A stretch of DNA of 64,000 nucleotides from Cercis canadensis (taxonomy: Eukaryota; Streptophyta; Magnoliopsida; Fabales; Fabaceae), in NCBI GenBank assembly GCA_003255065.1, contig QAOA01001603.1, positions 12,050 through 76,049 on the forward strand, read 5' to 3'. The notes below the pieces were generated by a model. It saw only the letters and a list, made by a program, of their open reading frames with translations, was not told where the DNA came from and searched no databases. The translations under genes and the position numbers were made by a program. Positions 11,890 to 22,185 of this stretch are shown piece by piece. Numbering within the stretch: the stretch's first letter is position 1; each line of letters begins with the position of its first letter.

Positions 11890-14317
11890 AGGAAAAAAAA
11901 AAAACAATATCACAAACCTTTTTACATATTTTTGCCATCGCTATTTGGAATACTATACAATTTTGTGGCAGTTTCATCTGTTTTTCTTACAAAATTACTT
12001 GAGGTACAAATACAATATGAAATCTGAAAGGTAGGGCGCATGCTAAACATTCCCTATTGGTTGGTGCTAACATTCAACATTTTCAAACAGGAAAAATAAT
12101 TCGCCTAAAAAGCCCAGAAATGAATTCCACCCGGCTTTTTCACAAGGATTTGATTGTATTCAGGCCTTGATGTCTGTAAATCAAATGATCAATTATTAGA
12201 ACTAGCTAATGGAGGGCAAGTATAAAATAGATAAGCCAGCTACTTGAGGAAGGGGGGATTAAAGATTGAGAACATGAGCCATGTTACCAAGAATCAACAT
12301 ATCAAGACCAATATTGAATTGAAACATCAGATGCTAAAATACACATAAGTTAAATGCTGATTCACAGTCATGATCACCCTTGGCTACATCCAATGTATGA
12401 CTATGCCAGCGACAGGGAAATAGCTCACAAATCAAGATTCCTATTTTAGTTCATGAATCAAGGAGACAACACTAAACGTGGGATATGGTCACAGAGCACA
12501 GTTGACACCTATATTGGGTTCTGGATTTAATCATTTTCTGCAACAACGAGGTATTTTTAGGATAGTTCACTTGTTTTGCAATTCCAGTAATTGTTTTCAG
12601 TTTCTTTATATGGGATAATTCAGTTATAAAAAGCAGCTAGTAGCATGTAAAATTCTAAATGGATGTGGGATAAATTAACTAAAGAGATTAACTAATAATA
12701 AACAAGTAATAGAGATAAGCCATGATCTAGGCACTCTTATAAAATAGGGAAAAGAAAAATGATTTGTTCCATTATCTAAGATGATATTGAGCTCATTCCT
12801 CAATCTGCAGCCCAAGTACTTCACCTGTCACTGGTTTGAATCGTTTCTTAATGACTTAGTACACCTCCTTGCACACTAAACCTTCTTTGTATAAATTGAC
12901 AAAGTAAAGCACTACTTTTAGCAATTCTCATCCAAATTATGTCCTTTCTTTTCCTATCTTATACTTTTCCAGATAAGTAAGCATAGTTGGCCAAGCCAAC
13001 ATTGCCATATTACATATACTTCCTTAGAAAATGGTTTCCTCTTGAGTTCTTAATTGTTTCGTATATGTGAACAAAGAAATATATTCCTCCTTCTAAGATT
13101 AAACAATTTGTAACTAGAAAAATGTTACTTCAAGCTTACTAGCTTAGCAGATCCAATACCTCAAAAACAATATATCATAGCTTTCAGCGTTTAGATTGCC
13201 ATAAGGTAACATCAAAGTTTAGCTTAATAATTTTTCTTCACAGTAATTAAAATCACAAATGTACTTAATTTACAACACTAGACGCACCAAATTTATCCAA
13301 AATATGATAATATACATATCCACATGAAAAAATAAAGCTTTATGGAGAGTGTTGAAATAGTTTGTAAATATGCTTATAAAACCAAGTCCCACAATAGTTA
13401 AATTAGAGTATGTAAAAGGTTTTATAAAGGCTAAGTAAAGTTATAAAATAACTTTAGATAAATTGGCACAAACACATTTGACAAGTACAAAATAGCCTAG
13501 CAAGTCAAAACCCAAAATATTTTAACATTTGGTTTAATATCTGGACCGGATCAGGTCACATCAGTTTGACCCGATTTGGATAGCAGTTAATTAAATTAAC
13601 CGGTTCAGATAAGTAAACTCGAATAAACAATTATATTTATTTCGAATAGACAATTATGTCTGTTAATTACTGCCCAATTATATTTATTCATTAGTGTCTT
13701 TTCATCTTTATAAAAGGAAACTCCCTAATGCATTAGAATTCACTTTTTCATTGAGAGTTTTTGAAGGCTTTGTTGTATATTGGAGTAACTTACTTTTTAT
13801 AGAGAAACAATATTACACTCAAGACAGTGTAATCATTCACTTCTTAATGACATTCTGTTTTACTCTCCATTAACGTTTTTCCTAATAGAGAGTCTAATTG
13901 GCTAATCAACAAACAAAAAGAAGACCAATAAACGTAAGCATAGATAGAAATGACAAGAGGTGAACTCACAATGTCTTTGAAGACGAGGTAAGCGAGGAAG
14001 AAGAAAATAAAGAAGAGGATCTCAAACTAGGCGAATCTGACAAATGCAAACACCGCCCGAGTCACTGCGGACTCGTTCCGAGTTCAAAATGAAAGCTTCG
14101 GCTACTGTTAGTGTCAGGTGACAACTAAACGAAGAAAAGTCTGCGCCATTCACCATATTTTATGTTATACAAAATTGCAAGTCAGGGGTGGCGGCTTCAC
14201 AAGTTCACATTTTCAACAATACGTGGCACCGCCGTTGACTATATTTTGATCAATCTCTAATCTTCATCATCAACTCAATTCCATTGATTCCTCGTATAGC
14301 ACAGGTGTATTTTGCTC
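11890..14317. repeat. Segmental duplication, unit 1 (paired with 16260-18480)
   Basis: The sequence from about 11890 to the acyl-activating enzyme start is collinear with 16260 to about 18480. Shared landmarks include the exon-2 block of the small membrane protein (12105 and 16454), the stretch around ATAACTAAGCATAG-like sequence (12975 and 17250), AAATTTATCC/CATATTTATCC (13290 and 17895) and the exon-1 block (13970 and 18045). Many small indels show that it is not recent. The unit holds a minus-strand small gene and, in this copy, the plus-strand acyl-activating enzyme directly beside it. Confidence 0.85.
12105..14085 (-). pseudogene. Broken copy of the small single-TM protein gene
   Basis: This is the paralogue of the intact gene at 16454-18185. 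Exon 2 (12105-12173) is intact and would read TSRPEYNQILVKKPGGIHFWAF and stop. Exon 1 (13970 up to about 14085) retains the GT donor and a frame matching TRNES..TRAVFAFVRF, but it has an in-frame TAG where the intact copy has GAG (the Glu of RLAEFEIL). It also lacks three codons after the TRA motif and has lost the region holding the start codon. The intron is about 1.8 kb. It is a pseudogene that abuts, head to head, the acyl-activating enzyme starting at 14318. Confidence 0.85.
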
Positions 14318-15976
14318 ATGGAACTACTCAAGCCAAGCCCTGCAAATTCTCCCCCTTTTACTCCTTTGGGCTTCTTAGATAGAGCAGCTACCGTTTACGG
14401 TGATTGCACCTCTGTTATTTACAACCATACCACTTACACGTGGTCTCACACCCACCGTCGATGCCTCCAGCTGGCTTCTTCCCTTGTCTCCATCGGCATC
14501 CGCCGGGGCCACGTTGTCTCCGTCCTCGCCCCCAACATCCCCGCCATGTACGAGCTCCAATTCGCCGTCCCCTTCGCCGGCGCCATCATCAACAACATCA
14601 ACACCCGCCTTGATGCGCGCACCGTCTCCGTCATCCTCCGCCACGCCGAGTCCAAGTTCGTCTTTGTCGATTGCGCCTCACGCGCTCTTGTTCTTGAAGC
14701 CTTATCGTTATTATCCCCAGATAGTCAACGCCCCGTCCTCATCCTCCTAACAGATGATACGGTCGAGCCTTCATCATCATCATTCACCGCTTATTTTCGC
14801 GACACTTACGAAGGGCTGGTGGAGAAAGGTGATCCTGGATTCCAGTGGGTCCGACCTAACACAGAGTGGGACCCTATGGTACTCAATTATACATCTGGTA
14901 CGACGTCGTCTCCCAAGGGTGTGGTTCATTGTCACAGAGGGTTATTCACACTCACCGTTGATTCTCTGATTGAATGGGCAATGCCTAAACAGCCTATTTA
15001 CTTGTGGACCCTACCAATGTTCCACGCTAATGGTTGGGGCTTCCCGTGGGGGATGGCTGCCGTGGGTGGTACCAATATCTGTGTCCGTAAATATGACGCG
15101 GAAATTTTGTACGGTCTGATCGAGCGCCACGGTGTCACTCACATGTGCGGTGCACCTGTGGTGCTCAACATGCTATCAAATGCCCCCAACAACAAACAGG
15201 TTCGAAACCCGGTTCAGATTCTCACAGGCGGAGCTCCACCTCCAGCCGCGGTTCTATTCCGAACCGAATCACTGGGCTTCGTGGTGAGTCACGTGTATGG
15301 GCTAACCGAAACGGGTGGAACAGTGGTATCCTGCGCTTGGAAACCACATTGGAACAGGTTGCCGGCAACGGAGAGGGCTCGGCTGAAGGCGAGGCAAGGG
15401 GTGAGGACGGTTGGGATGGCGGAAGTGGATGTGGTGGATCCCGAGTCAGGACTTAGCGTGAAACGGGACGGGTCAACACTGGGTGAACTAGTTCTTCGGG
15501 GCGGGTGTTTGATGCTGGGTTATCTCAAGGATCCGGAAGCAACCTCCAAATGCTTCAAACATGGATGGTTTTACACGGGCGATGTTGGGGTGATGCACCC
15601 AGACGGGTACTTGGAAATCAAGGACCGATCAAAGGATGTCATCATCAGCGGTGGGGAGAATGTGAGCAGCGTGGAGGTGGAATCGGTTTTGTATACCCAC
15701 CCGGCGATAAACGAAGCGGCCGTTGTGGCCCGACCCGACCAATATTGGGGCGAGACGCCGTGTGCATTTGTGAGCTTGAAAAGTGGGTTGGAGGAGAAAC
15801 CCACAGAAAAGGAAGTAATTGAATATTGCAGGGCGAACATGCCGCGCTACATGGTGCCCAAAACGGTGGTGTTTAAGGAAGAGCTTCCCAAGACTTCAAC
15901 GGGGAAGATCCAGAAGTTTGTGCTCAGAAATATAGCCAAAAATATGGGATTCACACAGCACAAGAGCCGATTGTAA
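14318..15976 (+). CDS. Peroxisomal acyl-activating enzyme (acyl-CoA synthetase), AAE5/6-BZO1 clade, copy 1
   Basis: A single-exon frame of 552 aa from ATG at 14318; the in-frame TTG six bases earlier is not a likely start. It is an ANL-superfamily AMP-forming ligase: acid + ATP + CoA give acyl-CoA, AMP and PPi. Visible motifs are the P-loop YTSGTTSSPKG (from about residue 191), YGLTET (about 327), GWFYTGDVG, the hinge DRSKDVIISGGEN and the catalytic Lys in TGKIQKFVLR (about 530). The C-terminus SRL is a PTS1 peroxisomal signal. The overall sequence resembles Arabidopsis AAE5/AAE6 and benzoate-CoA ligase BZO1; the substrate cannot be read from the sequence. Position before YGLTE is Val (HVYGLTE), where both sister copies have the usual Gly, so activity may differ. 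It is the near-twin of 22186-23853 and lies head to head with a pseudogene. Confidence 0.95.
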   Translation: MELLKPSPANSPPFTPLGFLDRAATVYGDCTSVIYNHTTYTWSHTHRRCLQLASSLVSIGIRRGHVVSVLAPNIPAMYELQFAVPFAGAIINNINTRLDARTVSVILRHAESKFVFVDCASRALVLEALSLLSPDSQRPVLILLTDDTVEPSSSSFTAYFRDTYEGLVEKGDPGFQWVRPNTEWDPMVLNYTSGTTSSPKGVVHCHRGLFTLTVDSLIEWAMPKQPIYLWTLPMFHANGWGFPWGMAAVGGTNICVRKYDAEILYGLIERHGVTHMCGAPVVLNMLSNAPNNKQVRNPVQILTGGAPPPAAVLFRTESLGFVVSHVYGLTETGGTVVSCAWKPHWNRLPATERARLKARQGVRTVGMAEVDVVDPESGLSVKRDGSTLGELVLRGGCLMLGYLKDPEATSKCFKHGWFYTGDVGVMHPDGYLEIKDRSKDVIISGGENVSSVEVESVLYTHPAINEAAVVARPDQYWGETPCAFVSLKSGLEEKPTEKEVIEYCRANMPRYMVPKTVVFKEELPKTSTGKIQKFVLRNIAKNMGFTQHKSRL

Positions 15977-16453
15977 GAGTGAGTTTGAGGAACGAGTTTA
16001 ATTTTGGTTTCAGTGATTCATTACTATGGTTTTTAATTTTAATGTAGAAAATTGAGGTCTGCTTCGTCTATTGAATCCATTCACTTGAGACACTAGGAGC
16101 TGTCTTACCCTTTCTTCTAGCTTAGAACTTGTATCTCTTTGAGCTGTCTTCTCACTATAAACGTGCCTCATAAGCATATTTCAAACCCACACCAAAACAA
16201 AGTTCAATTCATCTCCCTGTATCATTGGCCAAATTGACATAGAGATAGATAGAAGAAGGGAGAAAAAAAACATTTCACATAATTTTGATATTGCTATTTA
16301 TAACATTATACAATTTTGTGATAGTTTCATCTGTTTTTGTTATAAACTTACATAAGATACAAATACAATATGAAAACTGCAAAGCAGAGAACATGCTGAA
16401 CATTCCCTATTGGTGATAACATTTAACATTTTCAAACAACAAAAAGAATTCCC
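15977..16453. other. Spacer between tail-to-tail AAE copy 1 and small TM gene
   Basis: It holds the 3' untranslated regions of the plus-strand ligase and, from about 16260, of the minus-strand small gene. The second half is collinear with 11890-12104. No further gene was seen. Confidence 0.6.
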
Positions 16454-18185
16454 CTAAGAAGCCCACAAATCAATTCCACCCGGCTTCTTCACAAGGATTT
16501 GATTGTATTCAGGCCTTGATGTCTGTAAATCAAATGATCAAGTATTAGAACTAACAAACGGAGGCAAGTATAAAATAGCAAGGCAAGCTAGTTGGGGAAT
16601 TGAGAACATGAGTCATGTTGCCCAACATTTTAACATATCAAGACCATTGAATTGAAAAATCAGATACTGAAAGCATATATATGTTCAATGCAGATTCACA
16701 ACCATGATGACCCTTGGCTAGATCCAATGTATAACTATGTTAGCAGCAGGAAAATAACTCACAAATCAACATTCCTATTTTAGCTCATGTATCAGAGAGA
16801 CAACATTAAACATGGGATAGCGATAATCATCTTATGGTCACAGAGCACGGTTGACACCTTTATTGGGTTCTGGATTTGATCATTCTTCTACAACAGCAGA
16901 GGATTCTTAGGATAACTCAGATGATTTCCAATTACAGTAATTGTTTTCAGTTGCAAAATTCAGACAGCAGCGTGACAATGGATGTGGCACAAAATAATAA
17001 ACATGACGTTAGAGATAAGCCATGATCTAGGCTCTCTTAAAATATTGGGAAAGGAAAACAGATTTGTTCAATTGGCAAAGATGATATTGAGCTCCTTCTT
17101 CAATATGCAGCCCAAGTACTTTACCATGTCAATGTCGACCTAATAGCTAATACATCTCCTTGCTCTATAACTTCTTCCTAGATATGTGACTTAGTAAAGC
17201 ACCACCCAAATTGTGTCCTTTTTTCCCTATCTTATATTCTTTCCCAATGACTAAGCATAGTTAATCAATATTGCCATATTACATATACTTCCTTAGACAG
17301 AGGGTTTCCTATTTGAGTTCTTAATTGTTTCTTGAGATGTTAACAAAGCAATATATTCCTCTTTCCGAAGATTAATCAATTTGCAAGTCTCAACTTTTTT
17401 TTTTCTTCGCCATTGCAAGTCTCAACTTGAAGATGCACTTTTACCTAAACTTGAGAGAACCAATCACAAAGAACCATGATACTTATTGATGCCTTCTTTC
17501 TGGAAGAATGTTCTATCAACTTACTAACAAAGGAAAAAACTACACACAAGCTTCTCATTTCAAATTAACACTTACACAAAGATGCATCATTTTTCCCTTT
17601 TTATTCACAAGAAATATACTTTTCTCCAAACGATTAACATTAATATGACATGATCCATTTTTTCATGAAATTCATCAATAATCCCAAAAATTAGACTAGG
17701 TCCCAATATATTCATTAGTGATTACTCATGAAGCAGAAAAATGTTATTCCAAGCTTAGCTGATCCCGCTAAAACAATAAACCATAGCTTTCTGCGTTGAG
17801 ATTGGCACAGGGGAACATCAAAGTTTAGCTTAATTTTTCTTCCCACAAATTAAAATCACACATTGACTCAATTTACAACACTACACGCACCATATTTATC
17901 CAAAATAATAATATGATAATACACATCCCCACATGAAATATTAAAGCTTCAATGGAGAATCTAATGGGCTAATCGTAAAACAAACAGAAGAACCATAAGC
18001 ATAAGCATAATCAGGAGCGATAATAGTGAGGAAGAGGAACTTACAATATCTTTGAAGACGATATAAGCGACGAAGAAGAAAAGAAAGAAGAGGATCTCAA
18101 ACTCGGCGAGCCTGAAAAATGCAAACACAGCGCTTACCGCCCGAGTCAATAAGGACTCGTTCCGAGTTCCAACTCGCCTAACCAT
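16454..18185 (-). CDS. Small single-membrane-segment protein, 69 aa, function unknown
   Basis: Two exons on the minus strand, 18185-18045 and 16522-16454, with a GT-AG intron of 1522 bp, give a 69-aa protein. It starts MVRRVGTRNESLLTRAVSAV, then has a very Phe/Leu-rich hydrophobic stretch (about residues 29-43), then VFKDI, and ends TSRPEYNQILVKKPGGIDLWAS. I chose the ATG at 18185 because the frame has no earlier ATG before an in-frame TGA. The basic N-terminus followed by one hydrophobic helix fits a small membrane protein, perhaps of mitochondria or the secretory system, but I do not recognise the family with confidence. Support for a real gene comes from the duplicated copy at 12105-14085: both exons and both splice sites are recognisable there, and similarity is strongest in the exons. 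Confidence 0.7.
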
Positions 18186-18524
18186 CGCTGATTTCCAAGC
18201 TCCAAGAATCTCCTCTTTACAACGAAACAGCAATTTCTTCTTCGTCAACCGCGTGCGTCAAATGAAACGTAAGCCCCGGCTGCTGTTATGTGGACATGAT
18301 ATAAAAAAAAAGGGTCATATGTGGACCGGTTCTTCACCCATTCCGGCCCAATATATATTGACCCGATTAGTATTTCTCGGGCCAGACCCCGATATTAGCC
18401 GGCAATAATGGATGCTTGCCACTAACCATATCTTAATCGATACGTCAATTCAATTGTCCTCGTAGACCACAATTGTCTGCACTGTACCTTGGTTCAGACA
18501 ACCTCCCTCTCTCTTAATAACATA

Positions 18525-18625
18525 TCACTTAATAAAGCACCACCTTTAGCAAAACCCAAATTATAACTTTTTTCCCCCTGTTTTATATTATTTCCAGATA
18601 ACTAAGCATAGATAGTCAACATTAA
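18525..18625 (-). repeat. Remnant of a third copy of the small-gene intron
   Basis: The stretch TTAATAAAGCACCACCTTTA to ACTAAGCATAGATAGTCAAC matches sequence inside the intron of the small membrane-protein gene (about 12900-13000 in unit 1 and 17170-17265 in unit 2). It lies 340 bp beyond exon 1 of the intact copy, where in unit 1 the acyl-activating enzyme would begin. It marks the edge of a third, mostly deleted duplication unit. Confidence 0.65.
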
Positions 18626-19037
18626 TTGACATGGAGTTTATGAACCTTAAAATTAAATGCGATTCCATATGAGTGTCTGAGCTTGAAGCAATGTATCAGC
18701 ATGTTCCGTAATCTACTTGCTTAATTGATCTACTTCAATGTGAAACCTATAATATTTGGATTTATTTATAAACTAACAGATTGGACTGACGTGACACTTA
18801 AATGACATTAATAAGATATTGATTTTTTTTTTTATTCAAAAACCCTCCTTAACAAGTTGTTAATAAAATACGAATTTGTCTTTAAAATTTAATTTGTGTG
18901 GGTCCTTTTAAAGACTTCAACTTGTTACCAAGTCTTTTTATTCAATAGTTATCTATTTTTCTTTTATTTAGCTTTAGGTAAGCACTTTTATTTTCTTTAT
19001 GATAGTGAATGAAAAGGAAAGAAAGGAGCACCATCAA

Positions 19038-20650
19038 GGGGTGTAAGCCAAAACCAAAAAATTGACAAAACCGATCGAATCGAACCGAAACCGAGCGAAA
19101 TGATCCGATTTTCGGTTTGTATTTTTGAAAAACCGAGTACCCCGGTTCGATTTGCGATTTACCATCATGAAAACTGAGCTTAAACCGAATCGAACCGAAT
19201 CTTCAAATACTACGTTGTTTTGATGAATTTCCAAAGGGCATACCGCATACATCTCCTCCTCTTCTCTCGGTCTCTTCTCTTCAAATCTCTAACTCTCATT
19301 TATCCTATCTCATTCGTCCTCACTGAAATCCCTCTCTGTTGAAGCCCTATTTGTTGAGTCTCTCGATCTCTTCGATTTCATTGAAGCCCCTCACCATTTC
19401 TGCCATCGGCAACCTACCTCTCATTATGTTGTTCTTAAAGCCAACGTAGATCGGTTGCAATTGATCCAGATTGGCCTCACACTTTCTGACGACGAGGGTA
19501 ACCTTCCAAATCTTGGCCCCAACAATTCGTTCATTTGGGAAATCAATTTTAGAGATTTCGATGTTGCCCACGCCCATGACTCGGTCGAGTTGTTGAGAAG
19601 CCAGAGCATCGTTTTCGAGAAGAACATAGAATCTGAGATTGAGTCGGTGCAGTTCGCTGAGTTAATGATGTCATCGGGCTTGTGTGCAATGACGCTGTGA
19701 GCTGGGTGACCTTTCATAGTGCGTATGACTTCGGGTACCTAGTCAAGTTGCTTACTCAGAGGGTTTTGTCGGATGAGTTGGTCTGTTTCTTGCATCTTGT
19801 TAGGGTGTTTTTCGGGGATAGGGTTTTTGATGTGAAGCACCTGATGAAGTTCTACTCGAACTTACATTTCTCTGTTTTTCGTAGATTGGTTTGGATGTTT
19901 CTAGATTTTCTGAGTTGTGTAGGTGTCCAAATTTTTGTTTTCTGTTTCTGGGATTTCAGGAATTAATGGGGATAATGGTGGGATTTGGGGGATTAATGGG
20001 TCAACAATGGGATTTTTGGGAAAGCCAACAGACATATAAAAACTGGTGTTATTGCTGGGTGGGTAGTCCTTTTCTTTGACGTCAATCGTTTGGCTTACTT
20101 GAGACTGAGAGGCGATATTTTTCTTTTGAGGTGAATGGGTCGTTCCAGCAACAGCAAGTGGATGGTGCTGACATTTGAAATCTTTGACAATTTGCGTTAT
20201 TGATACTTTTGGCTTGCTGTAAGTTTCCATTTATGGACTAAGCTTATTATTTCTCTTCCTCTTGCTATAAGTTTCCTATTGATTAATGCAATATATTCTC
20301 AATGATGTAAAAGAGGATGTGAATATCTGAGTGGGCAAGTGCCGTAGTTGACATATATTTTTTCAAGTTGCAGTTCTATGATTATCTATGCTCATTTGTC
20401 TTGATTTCTGTTTATTTTCTGCCAAAATTGGTTTGAATCTGGGCATAAGTTTCTTCACAAATGCTTGAATGTTTCCAAGCTGCAGGTTAGCAGGAAAACC
20501 GAGAAAACTGGCTAAACTGACCGAACCGAACCAGTTCGGTTTGACTCGGTTTCAGTCAAAAAAATTCTAAAAAACCGAACCGAACTGAACCGAGTTTATT
20601 CTAGTTGGTCCGGTCTTGGTTTGGGATAAAAACCGGACCGATTACACCCC
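19038..20650. mobile_element. TIR element with AACCG-rich subterminal repeats (Pack-type, non-autonomous)
   Basis: The ends are GGGGTGTAA (19038) and TTACACCCC (ending 20650), an inverted repeat, flanked on both sides by ATCAA (19033-19037 and 20651-20655). The first and last ~150 bp are packed with CGAACCGAA-type repeats (19070-19200 and 20510-20640), typical of subterminal binding sites in plant hAT-like elements. No transposase was seen. The interior holds a CAF1 gene fragment and CT-rich leader-like DNA, so this is a 1.6-kb non-autonomous element carrying host gene sequence. Class (hAT or other) is inferred; the 5-bp duplication is shorter than the usual 8 bp of hAT. Confidence 0.7.
19419..19880 (+). 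pseudogene. CAF1/POP2 deadenylase gene fragment
   Basis: Reading from 19419 gives SHYVVLKANVDRLQLIQIGL, TLSDDEGNLPNLGPNNSFIW, EINFRDFDVA, HAHDSVELLRSQ and [12 protein letters not shown]. After a one-base loss near 19680 the next frame gives [28 protein letters not shown] and [15 protein letters not shown]. This is the middle of a plant CCR4-associated factor 1 (CCR4-NOT deadenylase). The N-terminal DTEFPG motif with the first two catalytic acids is missing, as is the C-terminal part with GSDSLLT. With the frameshift and truncation it cannot make an active enzyme. It is intron-free, as many plant CAF1 genes are, so capture from DNA or from a retrocopy cannot be told apart. Confidence 0.85.
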
Positions 20651-20861
20651 ATCAACCACACATGGAGAGAAAGAGGAGGGAACTTTGTAATCAACCCAAA
20701 ATATGTCATGGATCAGGAAAAAAATTTAATTTTTTAAAGAAATATATATCATAAAATTTGGATTGAAATAAAAATAAAATTTTGTGTGTGTTTTTAAATT
20801 TTATATGCCCATGGCTTATAACCACTAATGTTTAATGTCTTGTCTCTTTTACCACTGGCTC

Positions 20862-20921
20862 TGCTCTGTTTCTCTTTTTCGTTTCACATGNGCTCTGTTT
20901 CTCTTTTTTGTTTCACATGTG
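20862..20921. other. Direct duplication across single N at 20891 (probable assembly join)
   Basis: GCTCTGTTTCTC...GTTTCACATG appears immediately before and immediately after the N at 20891, with one base difference. This looks like two contig ends placed end to end instead of merged. Confidence 0.7.
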
Positions 20922-21096
20922 TTTTCTAAATTTTCAGTATCAGTTTCAATTATTGTGAGTATTGTGGACCTAAATTATTTATCTGAGCTGTTGTAGACTT
21001 GATTCGTGTGTATCATGCTATGTTACAATCTCTTTTAGTTGGGTAGGATTTAGTAGAATTTATGATGTGATTTTACTGTTATTATGAATATATTGA

Positions 21097-21268
21097 AAAA
21101 TTGAGTTATTCAGTATATATTAAAACACATAAGAATAACATGATATAAAAAAAAAAGTGCAAACAAATAAACTTGAAAAAATTATTTTTTGATATGTTTT
21201 TTTTATATTATGTCGTTCTTGCATTTTATAAGGAACTGTGTGTATTAGCACATATTGAATGATCAAAT
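21097..21268. mobile_element. MITE-like inverted-repeat element, copy A
   Basis: Left arm AAAATTGAGTTATTCAGTAT...ATAACATGATATAAAA is mirrored by a right arm TATATTATGTCGTT...CATATTGAATGATCAAATTT. A related element lies at 58196-58365 with the same outer (TTGAGTTATT) and inner (ATAACATGATGTAA) blocks. No coding sequence. Ends and target duplication are not clear. Confidence 0.5.
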
Positions 21269-22185
21269 TTTTTGAGATCTTTGCAATGATACTAAAATCA
21301 CACTATAACTCTCATTGAAACTCATGCGTGGGTGGAGGGTGATAACATAAGGGAGTGATAATTTAGCCCTCGCGGTGTTTAAATTGCTATTAATCTTTTA
21401 GAAATAAAAATCATTGAAGCAATCATTGGTAAAAAAAAAAAAATTGCCTTTCATGTTTGTTATTTTTTTAATAGAAATTATAAGTTTGCATTAACTGAAT
21501 TAATGTAGCAAAAATTTTTACATCACACTGAAATTATATGTTTGCATCAACTGAATTAATCGTATACAAATTTCATAATTAATAAAATTTGAAGTTGAGA
21601 AAAAATTTATTAAAAATTTTGAATAGTGGGAGTAAGAAATAGATTATAAATATTTTTATTAAAAATAATAAAATAATGATATAAAATATATAAGATAATG
21701 ATAATTTGTGAATTTGTAATGGTAAGTGTGATGTGTTGCTGACTGCTCAATGATTAAAGGAAAAACTTCAGAGAAATGGCTTAACTCTCTCTCATGAACC
21801 AAATAAGGTGCATGAATCAATTCAGCTTAGTAGAAGATTCAGGTGGAGCCCAACTTGATATCCTAAAAATATCATAACCAAACATACTTTATTTAAAAGT
21901 GCCCTAAAATGATAAGTAGTTTTCCAATTACCTCTCTTTTACTCATTTTGTTTTTAAAACACCATTTTTTTCTATCATTTTTCCGATTGGTCCAAGTATC
22001 CAACTTCGTCAACGTGGACTTGCATGGCATTTTCTGTGCAGATTCCCTTCCTTTTCTGCAATATTTATTTATTTATTACAAGTTAAATACCGCTACCATA
22101 TTGTAATCAACCTCCTCATCATTTGTCCTTAATCCTTATCTTACAAGGTTGAGAAAATCTCTCAACTCTTAACGTTTATTTACTC
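21269..22185. other. AT-rich spacer and AAE copy-2 promoter region
   Basis: No gene is seen. The ~40 bases before the ATG at 22186 show almost no similarity to the corresponding region of copy 1, so the two ligases have different proximal promoters. Confidence 0.5.

Noticed and set aside
14312-14317. Upstream TTG start for ligase copy 1
   Set aside because: Plants rarely start at TTG, and copy 2 aligns from the ATG at 22186 that corresponds to 14318.
14375-14644. Long open frames on the opposite strand and in other frames of the three acyl-activating enzymes (for example 14375-14644, 22320-22661, 34199-34609)
   Set aside because: Shadows of GC-rich coding sequence; the sense frame has all family motifs end to end.
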